A stretch of 64,000 bases of DNA from positions 62,001 to 126,000 of the forward strand of contig CACICB010000001.1 in assembly GCA_902585045.1 (NCBI GenBank), written 5' to 3'. Made by a program: the position numbers and the translations under genes. The notes beneath the pieces were generated by a model. That model searched no databases. It was not told the DNA's origin and saw only the letters and a program-made list of their open reading frames with translations. Position 1 is the first letter of the stretch, and the number at the start of each line of letters is the position of its first letter. Of the stretch, positions 61,238-64,000 are shown in pieces. Source of the stretch: an uncultured Pelagibacteraceae bacterium. GTDB taxonomy: Bacteria; Pseudomonadota; Alphaproteobacteria; Pelagibacterales; Pelagibacteraceae.

Positions 61238-63469
61238 TTAAAACGTTGTACCTAAATTAAAAGTAAAGCTTTCTGTAACATCAGTGTCTGCTTTTGATAG
61301 GTTTTGTGATAATACGAAATTTAAAGGACCAATTGGAGAAAGCCAATTTAAAGTTATTCCAGTACTTGATCGTATCTCATTACTCTCATCAATTGAGCTA
61401 TCGTAATCTACACCCCAAACGTTTCCAAAGTCTAGAAATAACCCTAAATCAGCATTTGAGTTTTCTGGTAAAATATTGGGAAGATTAGTTTCAAAGTTTA
61501 AAGATGCCACGTAATTTCCTCCGACATGATCATTTCCATCTACAGGACCAACTTTATTTTTTTCAAAACCTCTTAATCTTGATGAACTAATTCCTCTTCG
61601 TTTACTAATTCTAACGTCATCCCCAGCCAAACCATTGATACTTGCAAGATAAATTTTTGCTGATCCAATTATATTTTCACTTAAAGATTTATACATACTT
61701 GAACTAATAGTGTTGGTTATAAAGGCTTTGTCAGCTACAATAGGAATTGTTTGTCCAAAGGAAAAAATAGATCCACTTGTTGGCATAAAAGCCTTGTCTC
61801 TTTGATCAAATGTAAAACCATAATTTCCTGATAACTCGCTGTATGTTCCATTTTGTTTTTTTAAAGCTGCTGATGCACTATCTTCAGTTTGTAAATCATC
61901 ATAACTAGCTTGAAGTCCCAATCTTACTTTTATGTCTCTATATTGCTCAAATGACGTTCCAATAGCTGCGGAGATTATCGAGTTTTCAAAACCTAAATCA
62001 GGTTTATCATTTTTTTCACTTAAAAAAGAATATGTAATAGAATTACCTAAAAAATTATAGTTTGGATCAGTATAACGGAAATCTCCTATCAGGGACTCTT
62101 CATCTGCCTGAATCTCTAGACCAACTGACTTTCCTTGTCCTAGCCAATTATTTTCTTTTATATTGAACGCTATAGTACCACCAGATGTGCCCACGCCAGC
62201 TCCAGCACTAATTTCTCCAGTTGGTCTCTCTTCAACATTAATATCAATTATTTTTAAATTATTTTCACTTCCGTCAGTAATTTCATACGTTACTTCATTA
62301 AATATATTTCTTGCTTTTATTTTTGCTATTGATTTTTTAAGACTTAAATTAACAAATGGATCGCCTTCATCTAATATAAGTTCTCCTCTTATTACGTCTT
62401 CATTAGTAACATTATTACCAGTAATATTAACTCTCTCAACTAGATCCTTAGGTCCCTCATAAATGTTTAAGGTGATATTAATCGAGTTGTTTTGGATATC
62501 TTCTTGAACATTATGTTCAACGAACTGCAAATTATTTAATTCAATTAATCTATCTAATTCTTCTAAAAGTTTTTTTATTTTAAATGGTGAATAGTAGTCA
62601 CCAATGTATTTCTTAAATTCATTATTAAGAGGAAAAAATAACTTTTTGTCAAAAACTTCATCAATATTGGTAGATATTTTATTAATCGTGTATCTTGTTC
62701 CTTCCTCAATAGAGTACACCAAATCAGCATTTCCTTTATTATTAATTTCTGCAATATTAGAACTTATTTTAATATCATAGTAGCCCAAAGACTTATAATA
62801 ATTTAAAAGTAATCTCTTATCTAAACTAATTAAATTTTCACTTAAATTTGTATTGTTAGAAATTACTTTCCAAAATTTATCTTCATCACTAGCTATTACG
62901 TCCCTTAATCTTCTAGATCTAATATTTTTATTACCGATAAAATTTATAGAAGAAATCTTAGTTTGCTCTCCTCTTTCGATCTCAATGAGCAAATCTAAAT
63001 TTTCATTATCGATCTCTCTAATTTTCGCATCTACTTGAGCAAAATTATAACCTAAGGAGGAATAAAGTTTTTTTATTATATCAATATCTTTTGCTAGATT
63101 TGCTTTAATAAAGGGTCTTTTAGATTTGATTTTTATTAGTTTTTTTATTTCTTCTACATTTCCTTTTTTTGGTTCACCTAAAATAACTAATTGATTTACA
63201 AAAGGATATTCTTTTACGATTATTTTTAAAGTTTTATTGCTTAAATTTATTTCAATATTTTCAAAAAAATTAGTCGAGTTAAGATTACTTAAAACTTTAT
63301 TAATATCACTTTCTGTAAAATCTTTATTTAGCTCAACTTCCCCATAAATTTTGATAGTTTCATCTGATATTCTTTTATTTCCCTCAATAATAATATTTTT
63401 AACTACCTCAGCTCTTGAAACTGAGAAGAATAATAAAAAGAACGATAAAATAATAATTTTTTTAGTCAT
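61238..63469 (-). CDS. bamA: Outer membrane protein assembly factor BamA
   Basis: 743 residues: a signal peptide (about 1-20), five POTRA domains (about 23-400) and an Omp85 barrel. The conserved barrel loop L6 motif is SSRLRGFEKNKVGP, and the last strand ends with FTFNLGTTF, including the terminal aromatic residue. Segments RPTGEISAGAGVGTSGG and FTFDQRDKAFMPTSG are typical. It inserts barrel proteins into the outer membrane. It overlaps the dxr stop by 8 bases, so rseP, which usually separates them, is not here. Confidence 0.96.
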   Translation of the reverse strand: MTKKIIILSFFLLFFSVSRAEVVKNIIIEGNKRISDETIKIYGEVELNKDFTESDINKVLSNLNSTNFFENIEINLSNKTLKIIVKEYPFVNQLVILGEPKKGNVEEIKKLIKIKSKRPFIKANLAKDIDIIKKLYSSLGYNFAQVDAKIREIDNENLDLLIEIERGEQTKISSINFIGNKNIRSRRLRDVIASDEDKFWKVISNNTNLSENLISLDKRLLLNYYKSLGYYDIKISSNIAEINNKGNADLVYSIEEGTRYTINKISTNIDEVFDKKLFFPLNNEFKKYIGDYYSPFKIKKLLEELDRLIELNNLQFVEHNVQEDIQNNSINITLNIYEGPKDLVERVNITGNNVTNEDVIRGELILDEGDPFVNLSLKKSIAKIKARNIFNEVTYEITDGSENNLKIIDINVEERPTGEISAGAGVGTSGGTIAFNIKENNWLGQGKSVGLEIQADEESLIGDFRYTDPNYNFLGNSITYSFLSEKNDKPDLGFENSIISAAIGTSFEQYRDIKVRLGLQASYDDLQTEDSASAALKKQNGTYSELSGNYGFTFDQRDKAFMPTSGSIFSFGQTIPIVADKAFITNTISSSMYKSLSENIIGSAKIYLASINGLAGDDVRISKRRGISSSRLRGFEKNKVGPVDGNDHVGGNYVASLNFETNLPNILPENSNADLGLFLDFGNVWGVDYDSSIDESNEIRSSTGITLNWLSPIGPLNFVLSQNLSKADTDVTESFTFNLGTTF

Positions 63470-64000
63470 TTAAATTCAATTCTTTTTTAATATGTTCTCT
63501 TACCCATTTATCAATTTTAGTAATTTCATGAATATTTTTAGGGTTTGTTATAGCATATTTTTTGTAATTTCTGTCATTTAGTATCTTCAATATGGTTTTA
63601 GAAATGCTTAAAAAAGGTATCTTTTTCTTGAGAAACAGTTCAACTAATATTTCATTAGCCGCATTGATAATAATGGAAGTTGATGGATATTCATTCAGCC
63701 TATTTTTCAAATTGATGACAGGGAATATATTTTTATCAACTTTACTAAAAACTAAATTTTCTAATTTTTCTTTATTTTTATTATTTTTATAAAATTCTTT
63801 AATATTTAGCTTTCCATCAAACATTGCATTAGCTAGAGGAATTATCATTGATGTGTCGTGGTAAATAAACATTGATAATCCATTTTTTATTTTTATGATC
63901 GCGTGAACTAGAGAATTGGGATGGATTAATATGTCTAATTTATTATTAGGTATATCGAATAATTTTTGAGCTTCAATTAATTCTAAAATTTTATTCATAA
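63462..64000 (-). CDS. dxr: 1-deoxy-D-xylulose 5-phosphate reductoisomerase, C-terminal part
   Basis: About 179 residues, with the frame open past the right edge, so only the C-terminal half is present. MNKILELIEAQKLF followed by IHPNSLVHAIIKIKNGL is the conserved Dxr motif (NKGLE...HPQSxVH) containing the catalytic His. DTSMIIPLANAMF and IINAANEILVELFLKKKIPF follow. It converts DXP to MEP, the step before IspD of the same pathway (ispDF at 16652). Its stop overlaps bamA. Confidence 0.93.
   Translation of the reverse strand, partial: MNKILELIEAQKLFDIPNNKLDILIHPNSLVHAIIKIKNGLSMFIYHDTSMIIPLANAMFDGKLNIKEFYKNNKNKEKLENLVFSKVDKNIFPVINLKNRLNEYPSTSIIINAANEILVELFLKKKIPFLSISKTILKILNDRNYKKYAITNPKNIHEITKIDKWVREHIKKELNLND

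Overview
The window is very AT-rich, densely packed, and has almost no intergenic space: many adjacent genes abut or overlap by 1-20 bp. The core gene order is alphaproteobacterial (ntrY-ntrX-trkA, eno-ftsB-lipA-kdsA-pyrG-secG-tpiA, ppiD-trpEGDC-lexA-gltX, dxr-bamA-skp-lpxD-fabZ-lpxA-lpxI-lpxB). Low GC, compactness and short proteins point to a streamlined marine alphaproteobacterium of the SAR11 (Pelagibacterales) type. This is inferred from content and style; no rRNA is present to confirm it. I found no tRNA, rRNA, CRISPR array, insertion sequence or phage gene.

Layout. (1) 1-2100 is the edge of a surface-polysaccharide region, with a partial family 2 glycosyltransferase, a small cupin and a DegT-type sugar aminotransferase. 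(2) 2097-10666 is a glycerol module on the minus strand: gpsA-like, glpK, then glpV-glpS-glpT-glpP-glpQ-glpU, an ABC transporter of the kind described in Rhizobium leguminosarum. An intrinsic terminator or attenuator lies just after the binding-protein gene. (3) 10667-33007 is conserved core: K+ uptake (trkH, trkA), the NtrYX two-component system, isoprenoid (ispDF) and lipid (pgpA) genes, lipA, enolase, KDO synthesis, CTP synthase, SecG, TpiA, a PpiD-like chaperone, trpEGDC, lexA and gltX. (4) 33008-55537 is a roughly 22.5-kb accessory region between gltX and lpxB. (5) 55539-64000 is the outer-membrane biogenesis operon (dxr end, bamA, skp, lpxD, fabZ, lpxA, lpxI, lpxB), with a PQQ-type sugar dehydrogenase gene inserted between lpxI and lpxB.

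The accessory region is the most interesting part. It holds an orphan PD-(D/E)XK nuclease with paired cysteines, a Glu-Pro-repeat membrane protein, an AcuC/HDAC-like deacylase, an SDR whose three catalytic residues are all substituted, a 2-keto-4-pentenoate hydratase-like protein, a homologue of the human zinc protein C11orf54 (DUF1907), and a PanB-like protein lacking the usual metal ligands. It also holds a DMT permease, two Fe(II)/2-oxoglutarate-type dioxygenases and a complete branched-chain-amino-acid-type ABC transporter split into two divergent operons. The plus-strand operon continues into a ketopantoate-reductase-like enzyme, an acyl-CoA synthetase, a MenB/BadI-like crotonase, an enolase-superfamily enzyme, a short CitE-like lyase, a GGCT-like protein and three consecutive Gfo/Idh/MocA oxidoreductases.

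My working inference is that this region encodes uptake and CoA-dependent breakdown of one or more small (hydroxy)carboxylates or cyclitol/sugar-acid compounds whose identity cannot be read from sequence alone. The glycerol module would feed glycerol through GlpK and the NAD(P)-type dehydrogenase to dihydroxyacetone phosphate, and then through TpiA into central metabolism.
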